A DNA stretch of 64,000 nucleotides from Amycolatopsis albispora (GCF_003312875.1 NZ_CP015163.1:5518001-5582000), one strand, 5' to 3'; positions 10,228-18,970 are shown, numbered from the stretch's first letter. The notes: generated by a model not told the origin, from the letters alone. A program made the numbers and translations.

Positions 10228-11333
10228 GAGGTCGTCACCACCTTGGTGCCCTCGGTCAGTCCCTCACCGGTGACCTCGACCCGGCCACCCGCGAACAACC
10301 CGGGATCGACCGCCACCAGCCGCCGTTGCGCACCATCGACGACCTCCACCGCGTAACCGCCCTCGGCCAGCGCCAGCAACGCGCCAACGGGCACCACCAG
10401 CACGCCTTCGCGCTGCCCGGTGGTGACCACCACCTCGACCGGCGCCGAGTCGAAACCCGCGACGTTCGGATCGTCCAGCTTCACCGTGACCGCGACCTTC
10501 GGCTCCTCCTCCTGGCCGGGCGGAGCTTCCTCACCGGAGCCGGAATCGGTCTCGACCTCACTGCCCACCGCCGAAACCGTGCCCTTGGCCTGCTTGCCAC
10601 CGGCGATCGTCAGGTCCACCTTGTCGCCCACCTTGAGCAGGCCCTGCTTGGCCACCTCGACCTCCATGGTGACCACGCGCTCGGTGCCGGTGGCCTTGAG
10701 CAGCGGGCCGGTGCCCTCGCCGCCGAGCTTCGCGCTGACCGTGCCCACCCGCAGCGCGCCGGTGTCCACCACCACGTCGACCGGCGCCACCCGGCCGGTT
10801 TCCTCCAGCTCCAAGGACTTCTGCCACTTGCGCACGGCCGTCGCGGTGGCCGCGGTGAACTTCTCGTCCGGCTTTCCGAAACCGCCGAAACCGAGGTCGC
10901 GGAGGTTCTCCTCCAGCACCTTCACGTCCGGGCCGTGGCCGGCGCCTTCGCCCAGCTCCCGGTAGAACGGGAGCGCGCCGTAGAACAACGGCACCGGCTT
11001 GTCGTCCACTTTGTACACCGGCGCACCGCGGTCGACCACGTCACCGGGCGCGGGCAGCCAGGTGATCGTGCCCGGCTTGCGCCCGGCCACCTCGCGTTCG
11101 CTGCCGTACCCGAGCGTGCCGTCCATGGTCTCCTGCTGGGCCAGGTCCGCCCTGGTCACCTCGGCCGTCCGCACCGGCTCGGCCGGTGGCGGTCCGTCGC
11201 CGTCCGAGCCGGCGGCGACCCGTGCCACCACCACGGTCGCCCCGGTGCCGAGCACCGCGACCCCGGCCAGCGCCGCCAGCAGCCACCTCGTGCGCCGGGT
11301 CCGGCGCACCTGTTCGATCTCGGTCACGGTCAC
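10224..11333 (-). CDS. Membrane-fusion-like efflux subunit with peptidoglycan-binding domain
   Basis: About 369 residues. An N-terminal anchor ([21 protein letters not shown]) is followed by a split barrel/lipoyl-like region ([33 protein letters not shown]). A PG_binding_1 motif ([14 protein letters not shown] ... [16 protein letters not shown]) follows where HlyD/MacA proteins have their coiled-coil hairpin, and the C-terminal part has beta-barrel strands ([24 protein letters not shown]). The longer open frame upstream is shadow. GTG 11333 overlaps the lipoprotein stop (GTGA); GTG 11327, six bases after GGGGAA, is equally good. It probably links the MacB-like permease to the cell wall. Confidence 0.87.
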   Translation of the reverse strand: MTVTEIEQVRRTRRTRWLLAALAGVAVLGTGATVVVARVAAGSDGDGPPPAEPVRTAEVTRADLAQQETMDGTLGYGSEREVAGRKPGTITWLPAPGDVVDRGAPVYKVDDKPVPLFYGALPFYRELGEGAGHGPDVKVLEENLRDLGFGGFGKPDEKFTAATATAVRKWQKSLELEETGRVAPVDVVVDTGALRVGTVSAKLGGEGTGPLLKATGTERVVTMEVEVAKQGLLKVGDKVDLTIAGGKQAKGTVSAVGSEVETDSGSGEEAPPGQEEEPKVAVTVKLDDPNVAGFDSAPVEVVVTTGQREGVLVVPVGALLALAEGGYAVEVVDGAQRRLVAVDPGLFAGGRVEVTGEGLTEGTKVVTTS

Positions 11334-11863
11334 TTCCCCGGCACGGCACGCATGACCGGCATCCCGTCGGCGGCGCACTCCTCGAGTGCCTTCTTCATCC
11401 TCGGGTCGTCCGGGCCGACCTCCTCGGGCATGGTCATGCCGGGGTTCTGCGGATCCGGGTCCGGCACGTTGATGCCGTGGTCGCGGAAGCACTGGGCGGT
11501 CTTGCGCATCTGGTCCAGCTCTTCCGGCGTCGGCGGCTTCGGCACCCCGCCGTTGGGCAGCAGGTGGCGGCACGCCTCGTTGGCCTTCTCCATCTTGGCC
11601 GCGTCTCCGGGACCCCCGGCTTCGATGGTGATCCGGCCGTCCACCGGGTCCGGCATGTCGACGCCGTTGTCCCGCATGCAGCGGGCGAACGCGAGCTGCT
11701 CGTCCTTGGTCAACTCGTCGTCGGCCGCGGGAGCCGGCGCCTGGCTGCTCTGGCCGGTCGAGCCGTTGAGGCTGGCCACGCCGTCCCCGCCGGGGTCCTC
11801 ACCTCCGCAGGCGGCCAGCGACAACGCCGCCGCCACGAGCACCAGTCCGTACTTCACCCTCAT
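11330..11863 (-). CDS. Lipoprotein with duplicated Cys-containing motif, efflux operon
   Basis: A 177-residue predicted lipoprotein: signal MRVKYGLVLVAAALSLAAC with a lipobox LAAC. The mature part holds an imperfect internal duplication: FARCMRDNGVDMPDP ... ACRHLL in the first half and AQCFRDHGINVPDP ... ECAADG in the second. Each half contributes a pair of Cys that could form a disulfide. I do not recognise a named domain. It is the first gene of the MacAB-like operon and overlaps the fusion-protein start, so it is likely a cell-surface accessory or substrate-capture subunit. That role is inference from position. Confidence 0.85.
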   Translation of the reverse strand: MRVKYGLVLVAAALSLAACGGEDPGGDGVASLNGSTGQSSQAPAPAADDELTKDEQLAFARCMRDNGVDMPDPVDGRITIEAGGPGDAAKMEKANEACRHLLPNGGVPKPPTPEELDQMRKTAQCFRDHGINVPDPDPQNPGMTMPEEVGPDDPRMKKALEECAADGMPVMRAVPGK

Positions 11864-11973
11864 GGTGGTCCCTTCTCCGTGGTTTCCGCGGGCGGGGCCG
11901 CCCCCGACGACGGCCCCGCCCGGTGGCTGGAGTTCTACGGATCCGGTGATCTGCGCCCGTTAAGCGAAGTCGT

Positions 11974-11989
11974 TTATCTCCCCCTTATC
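11974..11989. promoter_or_regulatory. Direct repeats TTATC-N6-TTATC in divergent promoter region
   Basis: Two TTATC(T/C)CCCC half-sites begin at 11974 and 11985, an 11-bp spacing that puts them on the same DNA face. This is the usual geometry for OmpR/PhoB-family regulators. They lie between the leftward efflux operon and the rightward OmpR-type regulator gene at 12036, so that regulator is the obvious candidate ligand. Confidence 0.5.
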
Positions 11990-12035
11990 CCCCCTTGGCG
12001 GAAACTGTGCGGACGGACCGGAGAGGGAGGCCTGG

Positions 12036-12695
12036 GTGCGGGTGCTCGTCGTCGAGGACGAACGGCTGCTGGCGGACACCGTCGCCGAGGGGCTGCGCAG
12101 GCTGTCCATGGCGGTGGACGTCTGCTACGACGGCGCGCAGGCGCTGGAGCGGATCGGCGTGCACGCCTACGACGTGGTGGTGCTCGACCGCGACCTGCCG
12201 GTGGTGCACGGCGACGAGGTGTGCCGGGCGGTGCTGGGCAGTGGCGGGGTGGCGCGCGTGCTGATGCTGACCGCCGCCGCCGAGGTGGAGGACAGGGTCA
12301 CCGGGCTCGGCCTCGGCGCCGACGACTACCTGACCAAGCCGTTCGCCTTCGCCGAGCTGGTCGCGCGCGTGCAGGCGTTGTCGCGGCGCGCCCGTCCCGC
12401 GCTGCCGCCGGTGCTCGAAGGCGGTGGTGTGGTGCTCGACCTGCCCCGGCACCAGGCCGCCAGGGACGGGCGGTTCCTGCCGTTGTCACCGAAGGAGTTC
12501 GCCGTGCTCGAAGTGCTCATGCGGGCCGAAGGCGCCGTGGTCAGCGCCGAGGAGCTGCTGGAGAAGGCGTGGGACGAGCACGCCGACCCGTTCACCAACG
12601 CGGTCCGGGTCGCGGTGATGACCCTGCGCCGCAAGCTCGGCGCGCCGGGGCTGATCGAGACGGTGCCCGGCGCCGGCTACCGGTTCGGCTCGTGA
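12036..12695 (+). CDS. OmpR/PhoB-family response regulator
   Basis: A 219-residue regulator. Its receiver domain has acidic residues at E7-D8, phospho-acceptor Asp51 (VVVLDRDLPVVHGD) and Lys in DYLTKPFAF. A winged-helix Trans_reg_C domain follows (LSPKEFAVLEVLMRAEGAVVSAEELLEKAWDEHADPFTNAVRVAVMTLRRKLGAPGLIETVPGAGYRFG). Start is GTG 12036 after a strong GAGGGAGG. It overlaps the kinase gene (GTGA) and is divergent from the MacAB-like operon, which it most likely activates through the repeats near 11.98 kb. Confidence 0.95.
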   Translation: MRVLVVEDERLLADTVAEGLRRLSMAVDVCYDGAQALERIGVHAYDVVVLDRDLPVVHGDEVCRAVLGSGGVARVLMLTAAAEVEDRVTGLGLGADDYLTKPFAFAELVARVQALSRRARPALPPVLEGGGVVLDLPRHQAARDGRFLPLSPKEFAVLEVLMRAEGAVVSAEELLEKAWDEHADPFTNAVRVAVMTLRRKLGAPGLIETVPGAGYRFGS

Positions 12696-13846
12696 GCGGG
12701 CTGCGGCTGTCCGTCCGGACCAAGCTGACCGCGCTCTACGGCGGCATGTTCCTGCTCGCCGGCGTGGTCCTGCTGCTGATCAACTACCTGCTGGTGAGCA
12801 CCACGCTCCCGGCCACCCAGCCGTTCGCCACCGCGGCCGTCGCCGGTCGCGCGCAGCCGGGCCCGGCCGACACCACGGTGGTGTACCCGCCAGCGCCGAC
12901 CGTCGAACTGGTCAGCACCTCGCTCGACGAGTACCGCAGCTCCACGCTGTCCAACCTGCTGCTGCAGTCGGGCGTCGCGCTGGTCATCGCCGCCGGGCTG
13001 GCGGTGCTGCTGGGCTGGCTGACCGCGAGCCGCGTGCTGCGGCCGGTGCACGAGGTCACCTCGGCCGCGCGCAAGCTGGGCGCGGAGAACCTCGACCGCC
13101 GGATCAACCTGGACGGCCCGCAGGACGAGCTGAAGGAACTGGCCGACACCTTCGACCGCATGCTCGACCGGCTGGCCGGTTCGTTCGACAGCCAGCGGCG
13201 GTTCGTCGCCAACGCCTCGCACGAGCTGCGCACGCCGCTGGCCGTGCAGCGCACGCTGATCGAGGTGGCGCTGGCCGATCCGGAGGTCACCCCGCAGGTC
13301 CGGCGGCTCGGCCAGCACCTGCTGCACACCAACGAGCGCAGCGAGCGGATGATCGAGGGCCTGCTCACGCTGGCCCGCAGCGATCGCGGGCTGCCGAGCC
13401 GGGTGCCGGTGCAACTCGCCGAGGTCGCCGCGAACGTGGTGCGCGCGCTCGGCCCGCTGGCCGCCGAGCACGAGGTCGAGGTGCACGCCGACCTGGCCGA
13501 GCGGACCGTGGCCGGTGATCCGGTGCTGCTGGAACGGCTGGTCACGAACCTGGTGGAGAACGCCATCCGCTACAACCGGCCGGGTGGCTCGGTGCACGTG
13601 CGGGTCGGCCGCAACCCGGCGCTGACCGTGCAGAACACCGGCCCGGTGATCACCGCCGACGCCATTCCCCAGCTGTTCGAGCCGTTCCGGCGGCTGGACC
13701 ACGAGCGCACCAGCGGCGCCTCGGGTGCCGGGCTGGGCCTGTCCATCGTCCGGTCGGTGGCCCAGGCGCACGACGGCAGCGTGTACGCCCAGCCCGCGGA
13801 GTCCGGTGGCCTGGTCACGGGCGTGTGGTTACCGGAATCGAGATGA
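12692..13846 (+). CDS. HAMP-domain sensor histidine kinase
   Basis: A 384-residue kinase: TM1 (about 12-35), a short extracytoplasmic loop of about 55 residues, TM2 (about 90-112), HAMP, HisKA with His177 in FVANASHELRTPLAVQ, and HATPase_c with NLVENAIRYNRPGG (N-box) and GAGLGLSIVRSVAQAHDG (G2). The GTG at 12692 overlaps the regulator stop by four bases; the much longer open frame upstream is antisense or shadow to other genes. It is the cognate kinase of the OmpR-like regulator and probably senses cell-envelope stress or a drug handled by the divergent efflux operon. Confidence 0.94.
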   Translation: MSGLRLSVRTKLTALYGGMFLLAGVVLLLINYLLVSTTLPATQPFATAAVAGRAQPGPADTTVVYPPAPTVELVSTSLDEYRSSTLSNLLLQSGVALVIAAGLAVLLGWLTASRVLRPVHEVTSAARKLGAENLDRRINLDGPQDELKELADTFDRMLDRLAGSFDSQRRFVANASHELRTPLAVQRTLIEVALADPEVTPQVRRLGQHLLHTNERSERMIEGLLTLARSDRGLPSRVPVQLAEVAANVVRALGPLAAEHEVEVHADLAERTVAGDPVLLERLVTNLVENAIRYNRPGGSVHVRVGRNPALTVQNTGPVITADAIPQLFEPFRRLDHERTSGASGAGLGLSIVRSVAQAHDGSVYAQPAESGGLVTGVWLPESR

Positions 13847-14061
13847 TCGGTCACTCCGCGTGTCGGCACGGTTCGCGGCCGGTCGTCGGGCAAGATCGGC
13901 AAAAGAAGTCGAACGGATGGGTCAAGCATCGGCGCGCCTACCGCGTCAAGCCGACGCGCCGATTTAGCCTGGACACCCACATGAGTGTTCCTCGTGCGGG
14001 GTCAGGGCTGACGGATCGGCCGGCGGTGGACGGAGCGGAGAGCAGCGGGGAGGCGAAGAAG

Positions 14062-14934
14062 ATGCGAGCGCTGAGGGTGGTCGGGTTGCACGAGGACGGC
14101 CGGTCCATCGTGTGCGAAGACACGGCCCGCGGTGAGCGCTTCCTGCTGCCCGCCGACGAACGGCTGCGGGCCGCCGCCCGCGGCGACATCACGCGACTGG
14201 GGCAGATCGAAATCGAGCTGGAGAGCCAGATGCGTCCACGCGAGATCCAGGCCAGGATCCGAGCCGGGGAGTCCGTCGAGCAGGTAGCCAACAGCGGGGG
14301 CATCCCGGTGGCGCGGGTGGAGCGGTTCGCCTACCCGGTGCTGCTGGAGCGCTCGCGCACGGCGGAGATGGCGCAGGCCGCGCACCCGGTGCGCGAGGAC
14401 GGGCCCGACGTGCAGACGCTCGGCGAGGTGGTGGCCTACGCGTTCGGCGTGTTCGGCCAGGACTACACCAACGCCAGCTGGGACTCGTGGAAGGGCGAGG
14501 ACGGCAAGTGGGTGGTCGGCCTGAACTGGCAGACCGGCCGCTCGGACAACCGCGCGCACTGGTGCTTCGCGCCGGGTGCGCACGGCGGCACCGTGACCGC
14601 GCTGGACGAGAACGCCCAGGCGCTGATGGACCCGAACGCCTACCGCTCGCTGCGGGCGGTGGACGCGCTCGGCAGGCCGTCCGCGCCGGCGCCGGTCGAG
14701 GACCAGCCCATGCTGGACGCCGAAGAGGAGACCGTGGTCGAGGCCCCGGTCGCCGAGGTGCCCGAGGAAGCACCCGCGGCGGCCACCGCCGACGGCGGCC
14801 TCGCGCTGCCCGGCGTCGAGGAGCAGGTGGAGGCCGCCAAGGCCGCCCCCCGCCCGGCGAAGAAGAAAAAGGGCCACCCAGCGGTGCCCGCGTGGGAGGA
14901 CGTCCTGCTCGGGGTGCGCTCCTCGCGCGGTTAA
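14062..14934 (+). CDS. sepH: Septation protein SepH
   Basis: A 290-residue SepH (DUF3071) protein. The N-terminal conserved region runs from MRALRVVGLHEDGRSIVCED, contains DERLRAAARGDITRLGQIEIELE and a helix-turn-helix-like IQARIRAGESVEQVANSGGIPVARVERFAYPVLLER. A GQDYTNASWDSWKGEDGKWVVGLNW stretch follows, then an acidic, Ala/Pro-rich C-terminus. SepH binds FtsZ and stimulates assembly of division rings in actinobacteria. ATG 14062 is chosen because family similarity starts there and GGGGAGG precedes it; the frame is open further upstream. A TAGCCT -10-like box lies at 13965-13970. Confidence 0.93.
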   Translation: MRALRVVGLHEDGRSIVCEDTARGERFLLPADERLRAAARGDITRLGQIEIELESQMRPREIQARIRAGESVEQVANSGGIPVARVERFAYPVLLERSRTAEMAQAAHPVREDGPDVQTLGEVVAYAFGVFGQDYTNASWDSWKGEDGKWVVGLNWQTGRSDNRAHWCFAPGAHGGTVTALDENAQALMDPNAYRSLRAVDALGRPSAPAPVEDQPMLDAEEETVVEAPVAEVPEEAPAAATADGGLALPGVEEQVEAAKAAPRPAKKKKGHPAVPAWEDVLLGVRSSRG

Positions 14935-15001
14935 GGCAGCTGCGCGACGAGCGTCTTGGGCGCGACCTGTTTGTATGCCCGCCCGTCGCCCACCACCACC
15001 C

Positions 15002-15337
15002 TCAACGGAGCGCTTCGCGCCAGCCCAGTCCTGTGACCACCGCGGCGAGTTCGGTCCAGTCCACCTCCACGTCGAGGTAGACGCCGAGCCAGCCGCGGTG
15101 GCCCACGTACGGTGGCCGGAAGAACCGTTCGGGCTCGGTCTCGACCAGCTCCTCCTGCACACCGGGCGGCGCCGCAAACCAGAACCCGACCCGATCGTCG
15201 TGGTGGTGGTCGGAGTAGGTGACGAAAACTTTCTTGCCCCGCACGAACCAGGTGGGCTCGCCGTGGCTGAGCCGCTCGGTGGTCTCGGGCAGCGCGAGGC
15301 AGATCCGGCGGAGCTTCTCGAGCGCTTGTTCGGTCAC
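15002..15337 (-). CDS. MmcQ/YjbR-family protein
   Basis: A 111-residue protein of the MmcQ/YjbR (DUF419) family, with the conserved opening LRRICLALPETTERLSHGEPTWFVRGKKVFVTYSDHH and the C-terminal HRGWLGVYLDVEVDWTELAAVVTGLGWREAL. The fold resembles double-wing DNA-binding proteins, but no function is established for most members. Start is GTG 15337, divergent from the small ORF at 15356. It ends 67 bases from the convergent sepH gene. Confidence 0.9.
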   Translation of the reverse strand: MTEQALEKLRRICLALPETTERLSHGEPTWFVRGKKVFVTYSDHHHDDRVGFWFAAPPGVQEELVETEPERFFRPPYVGHRGWLGVYLDVEVDWTELAAVVTGLGWREALR

Positions 15338-15355
15338 CGGGCGATTATTGGACGC

Positions 15356-15487
15356 ATGACCACACCGGACAACACCGATGACGAGCCCTTGGACCCCGCC
15401 ACCGACGGCCCCGTCGGCGGCGGCTACACCGGCGGCGTCCGAGACCTACTCCCGCCACCCCCTCCAGACGACGACGAGGACGAGTAA
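15356..15487 (+). CDS. Small acidic proline-rich hypothetical protein
   Basis: A 43-residue ORF starting ATG 15356: Asp/Pro-rich, with a GGGYTGG turn in the middle and an LPPPPPDDDEDE tail. No family is recognised and no clear Shine-Dalgarno precedes it. It is divergent from the YjbR-like gene and is followed by about 100 bases of low-complexity sequence and a large hairpin. It may be a real small protein or a chance ORF. Its clean stop, the lack of a competing gene on either strand and the flanking terminator slightly favour a real gene. Confidence 0.4.
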   Translation: MTTPDNTDDEPLDPATDGPVGGGYTGGVRDLLPPPPPDDDEDE

Positions 15488-15593
15488 GCCCGCCACCATC
15501 CCATCGCAGCCACCACCATCAAACGTGAGCCGGGCACGGGAGGCGACGACCACCCACACTCCCCCTTCCCCACCCCGGTCCACAGCCAAAAAC

Positions 15594-15653
15594 ACGGCGA
15601 AGACCCGCTTGTCAAGGTACTCTTCCCAGCCTTGACAAGCGGGTCTTCGCCGT
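15594..15653. terminator. 24-bp perfect inverted repeat, probable bidirectional terminator
   Basis: The arms 15594-15617 and 15630-15653 are perfectly complementary over 24 bp (core GACCCGCTTGTCAAGG), with a 12-base pyrimidine-rich loop. It separates the rightward small ORF from the leftward DUF2537 gene, where a bidirectional terminator is expected. No T-run follows on either strand, which is common for actinobacterial terminators. Confidence 0.7.
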
Positions 15654-15693
15654 CGTCACACTAAAAAGCCGGGGTGGCCCACCCCCAAAAACC

Positions 15694-16260
15694 TCAACCG
15701 AAAACGACCGCCAATACCCCAATCCAAGAAAACCCGATCCCCGCCGCAGCCCCCAGCACGACCCACCGCAGGATCGGCAACTTCCGCCCCAGCCACAGCG
15801 ACGGCGCCAGCCCCGCCGAAACCAGCACCGCCGCCACAAAAGCCAGCAGCCCGCTCGTCTCCGCGGCCAGTGTCCGCGCCAGCGCGAGCATCGCGACAAA
15901 AACCACCACGCCGACAAACGCCGCCACCGTCAAGCCCGTCGCCCACGGAGTCGGCTCCTCCGGCCGCGGCGCCGGGCGGCGCACTAGCGCTTCCGGAGGA
16001 GTTATCACCGAACCCGCGTCGGTCACCGGGTCGACGTAGTAGACCGTCGTGCCCATCACCTCGGCGACCCGGCCCGCCAGCTGGCGACCGCGCTGCGACA
16101 CCACGGCGGCGGCTTCCGAGTCGCCGTTGGCGCGGCGGACGGCGGCGGCGACCCTGGCCCACTCGTGCAACGCGTCGGCGAGGTCGGCACCGATCGCCAC
16201 GTTGTGCGGATCGACCTCCTCACCGAGCACCGCGCGTTCACCGCGGACCCGCAGTTCCAC
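15694..16260 (-). CDS. DUF2537 membrane protein
   Basis: A 188-residue protein matching the actinobacterial DUF2537 family. The N-terminal soluble part, about 95 residues, contains MELRVRGERAVLGEEVDPHNVAIGADLADALHEWARVAAAV. Four C-terminal membrane helices follow (TGLTVAAFVGVVVFVAMLAL, LLAFVAAVLVSAGLAPSLWLG, WVVLGAAAGIGFSWIGVLAVVF). GTG 16260 has GGGAGG seven bases upstream. Function is unknown. It lies next to a SpoU methyltransferase and near sepH, as I recall for Rv0882 in M. tuberculosis, so it is part of a conserved neighbourhood. Confidence 0.85.
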   Translation of the reverse strand: MELRVRGERAVLGEEVDPHNVAIGADLADALHEWARVAAAVRRANGDSEAAAVVSQRGRQLAGRVAEVMGTTVYYVDPVTDAGSVITPPEALVRRPAPRPEEPTPWATGLTVAAFVGVVVFVAMLALARTLAAETSGLLAFVAAVLVSAGLAPSLWLGRKLPILRWVVLGAAAGIGFSWIGVLAVVFG

Positions 16261-16299
16261 TCGCCAGCCTCCCGCTCGTCCTGCCCGTGCCGCCCAAAC

Positions 16300-17127
16300 C
16301 TACCGAGCGCCACCGAGTTCGTAGAACGCGACGGCCGCGGCGGTGGCCACGTTGAGCGAGTCGACACCGTCGGCCATCGGGATCCGCACCGCGAGGTCCG
16401 CCGCGGCCAGCGCCTCCTCGGTCAGCCCCGGCCCCTCCGAGCCGACCAACAACGCCACCTTGTCCAGCTCACGCACCTCGCGGAGCGAAACCGAGCCGGG
16501 ACGTGGAGTCAGCGCGGCCACGCGAAAACCGTGTTCCCGGAGCAGGCCGAGCCCGTCCGGCCACGGTTCCAGCCGCGCGAACGGCACGCGCAGCACGTTG
16601 CCCATCGACACGCGGACACTGCGCCGGTACAGCGGATCGGCGCAGCCGGGCCCGAGCAGCACCCCGTCGATGCCGAGCGCGGCGGCGTTGCGGAACAGCG
16701 AGCCCAGGTTTTCGTGATCCCCAACACTTTCGAGCACAGCGAGTGTCCGCGCCCGTGCGATCAGTGCACCCGCGTGCGGCTGCGGCGCGCGATCGGCGAC
16801 GGCCAGCACACCGCGGTTGAGATGGAAACCGACCACGTCAGCCATGGTCTGCGCGGGCGTGACGTAGGCGGGCACGTCCACCGGCGCCAACTCCGCGGTC
16901 AGCTCCTCGATCCGGCGCTGCACACCCAGCAACGCCCGCACGGGGTAGGCCGATTCGAGCAGCCGCCGTACCACCACCGTGCCTTCGGCGATGACAAAAC
17001 CGCGGCCGCCGGGGCGATCCGGCCGCCGATCGGCGGTGGAGAGGTTTCGGAAGTCGTCCAACCGGGGATCAGCCGGGTCGTGGAGGTGAATCGTGTGGGC
17101 CACCCGGCGAGTCTGCCATCCGGTCAT
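16300..17127 (-). CDS. TrmH/SpoU-family RNA 2'-O-methyltransferase
   Basis: About 275 residues. The N-terminal substrate-binding domain contains GRGFVIAEGTVVVRRLLESAYPV. The C-terminal SPOUT domain has motif 1 (ESVGDHENLGSLFRNAAALGIDGVLL), motif 2 (LLVGSEGPGL) and motif 3 (VDSLNVATAAAVAFYE), which form the trefoil-knot SAM site. It likely methylates a ribose in rRNA or tRNA; the exact target is unknown. The start is unsettled: ATG 17127 is used, but GTG 17103 (VAHTIHLHDP) is nearer where family similarity begins. The gene is divergent from the GCS2 gene. Confidence 0.9.
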   Translation of the reverse strand: MTGWQTRRVAHTIHLHDPADPRLDDFRNLSTADRRPDRPGGRGFVIAEGTVVVRRLLESAYPVRALLGVQRRIEELTAELAPVDVPAYVTPAQTMADVVGFHLNRGVLAVADRAPQPHAGALIARARTLAVLESVGDHENLGSLFRNAAALGIDGVLLGPGCADPLYRRSVRVSMGNVLRVPFARLEPWPDGLGLLREHGFRVAALTPRPGSVSLREVRELDKVALLVGSEGPGLTEEALAAADLAVRIPMADGVDSLNVATAAAVAFYELGGAR

Positions 17128-17322
17128 CGCAGGGCCCGGTGGGCCGAACACCACGGGTGGTCTAGTGCAAATGGATGATTATCGCGGATAGTTAAGGAAA
17201 GGTAACTCACAGCACCAGTTTGGGCCTAGCTCATCCGCATGGGCTGTGTAACGGTTGTCCGCCGGGCTGGCAATCGCCAAGGCGCGCAGGGGCCGCCTCG
17301 GCCGAACGAACAGGGATGGGCC

Positions 17323-18819
17323 ATGGGCAAGGACGTGTCAGCGGACCCGTTCAACCCCCGCGACCGGGGGCGGTACCGAAGAAAAGTGCAGCGCTGCCTC
17401 GACACCCTCGCCCGGATGCTGTCGGACGGGAGTTTTTCCTTCCCCCGCAAGCACATCGGGCTCGAGGTCGAGCTGAACCTGGTGGACGACAAGATGCGCC
17501 CGTCGATGACGAACGCGGCGGTGCTGGAGGCGCTGGACGACCCGTCGTTCACCACCGAACTGGGCCAGCACAACATCGAGCTGAACGTGCCGCCCCGCCC
17601 GCTCGCCGGGAATTCCGCGCTGGAACTGGAAGACGAGCTGCGTTCCTACCTCCGCCGGGCCGCCGCGAAGGCCCGCGAGGTGCACTCGCACCTGGCGCCG
17701 ATCGGCATCCTGCCGACGCTCGGACACGAGCACTTCGACCAGAAGTGGCTCACCCCGAACGCGCGTTATTCCTTGCTGAACGACCAGATCTTCGCCGCGC
17801 GCGGCGAGCAGACCGTGTTGTCGATGGAGGGCGCCGCGCTGCCGGGGCAGCAGGCCGAGCGGCTGCGCAGCTACGCCGAATCGATCCTGCCCGAAGCCGC
17901 GTGCACCTCGGTGCAACTGCACCTGCAGGTGGCGCCGGAGGAGTTCGCCCCGCACTGGAACGCGGCGCAGTGTCTGGCCGGCGTGCAGGTGGCGCTCGGC
18001 GCGAATTCCCCGTTCCTGCTGGGCAAGGCGCTGTGGCACGAGACGCGGATCCCGCTGTTCCTGCAGTCCACCGACACGCGGCCGGAGGAGCTGAAGAACC
18101 AGGGCGTGCGGCCGCGGGTGTGGTTCGGCGAGCGGTGGATCACCTCGATCTTCGACCTGTTCGAGGAGAACGTGCGGTACTTTCCCGGCCTGCTCCCGGA
18201 AACGGATGCCGAGGATCCGGTTGAGGCGCTGGAGGCCGGGCAGGCGCCGAAGCTGACCGAACTGCGGCTGCACAACGGCACGGTCTGGCGGTGGAACCGG
18301 CCGGTGTACGACGTGGTGGACGGGAAACCGCACCTGCGGGTGGAAAATCGCGTACTGCCCGCCGGTCCGACAGTGCTCGACACGATGGCCAACGCGGCGT
18401 TCTTCTACGGCGCGCAGCGCGCGCTCGCGGAGGCCGAGCGGCCGATCTGGACGCAGATGTCCTTCCAGGCAGCCGAAGAGAACCTCTACGCCGGCGCGCG
18501 CAACGGCTTCGACGCGCAGCTGTACTGGCCGGGCATCGGCTGGATCCCGCCGGACGAGCTGGTGCTGCGCATCCTGCTCCCGCTCGCGCACGACGGGTTG
18601 CGGCAGTCGGAAGTGTCCGATGTGGCCAGAGAGCGCTACCTCGGCGTGATCGAGCAGCGCTGCCTGACCCGGCGCACCGGCGCGCGCTGGCAGCGGGACA
18701 CCGTGCAGCTGGCGCAGGAGCGCGGCGCCGACCGCGATTCGGCGCTGGCCGCCATGCTGGCGCGGTACCTCGAACTGGCGCAGACCGACGAACCCGTGCA
18801 CAGCTGGCCCCTTGACTAG
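17323..18819 (+). CDS. Glutamate-cysteine ligase-like (GCS2) protein
   Basis: A 498-residue member of a GCS2-fold family seen in actinobacteria, with KHIGLEVELNLVDDKMRPSMTNAAVLEAL and TTELGQHNIELNVPPRPL near the N-terminus and IGILPTLGHEHFDQKWLTP in the middle. These recall the ATP/Glu site of glutamate-cysteine ligase. Since these bacteria typically use mycothiol, the true product is probably not glutathione; a gamma-glutamyl amide or ergothioneine-type step are options. ATG 17323 follows GGGATGGG. The next feature is one of the dispersed palindromes, probably its terminator. Confidence 0.8.
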   Translation: MGKDVSADPFNPRDRGRYRRKVQRCLDTLARMLSDGSFSFPRKHIGLEVELNLVDDKMRPSMTNAAVLEALDDPSFTTELGQHNIELNVPPRPLAGNSALELEDELRSYLRRAAAKAREVHSHLAPIGILPTLGHEHFDQKWLTPNARYSLLNDQIFAARGEQTVLSMEGAALPGQQAERLRSYAESILPEAACTSVQLHLQVAPEEFAPHWNAAQCLAGVQVALGANSPFLLGKALWHETRIPLFLQSTDTRPEELKNQGVRPRVWFGERWITSIFDLFEENVRYFPGLLPETDAEDPVEALEAGQAPKLTELRLHNGTVWRWNRPVYDVVDGKPHLRVENRVLPAGPTVLDTMANAAFFYGAQRALAEAERPIWTQMSFQAAEENLYAGARNGFDAQLYWPGIGWIPPDELVLRILLPLAHDGLRQSEVSDVARERYLGVIEQRCLTRRTGARWQRDTVQLAQERGADRDSALAAMLARYLELAQTDEPVHSWPLD

Positions 18820-18842
18820 ACGCGCCTGGCACCCCCGCGACA

Positions 18843-18897
18843 TGTCACGAATGTGGCTTTCGAGACGTCTGGCGTCTCGAAAGCCACATTCGTGACA
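18843..18897. repeat. Dispersed palindromic repeat, copy 1
   Basis: A perfect palindrome with 25-bp arms, GTCACGAATGTGGCTTTCG plus flanks, and a 5-base loop. It lies 23 bases after the GCS2 stop and before the tetR gene. Near-identical copies occur at 28605, 38988 and 50057, with variants at 43161 and 51596. Confidence 0.95.
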
Positions 18898-18970
18898 CCG
18901 GGCCGCGCGAGCCCGCCCACGCGGGCGGCCGGTCGCGGCGCCTCGCCAGGGTTGGGGAGCGGGATAGAAT

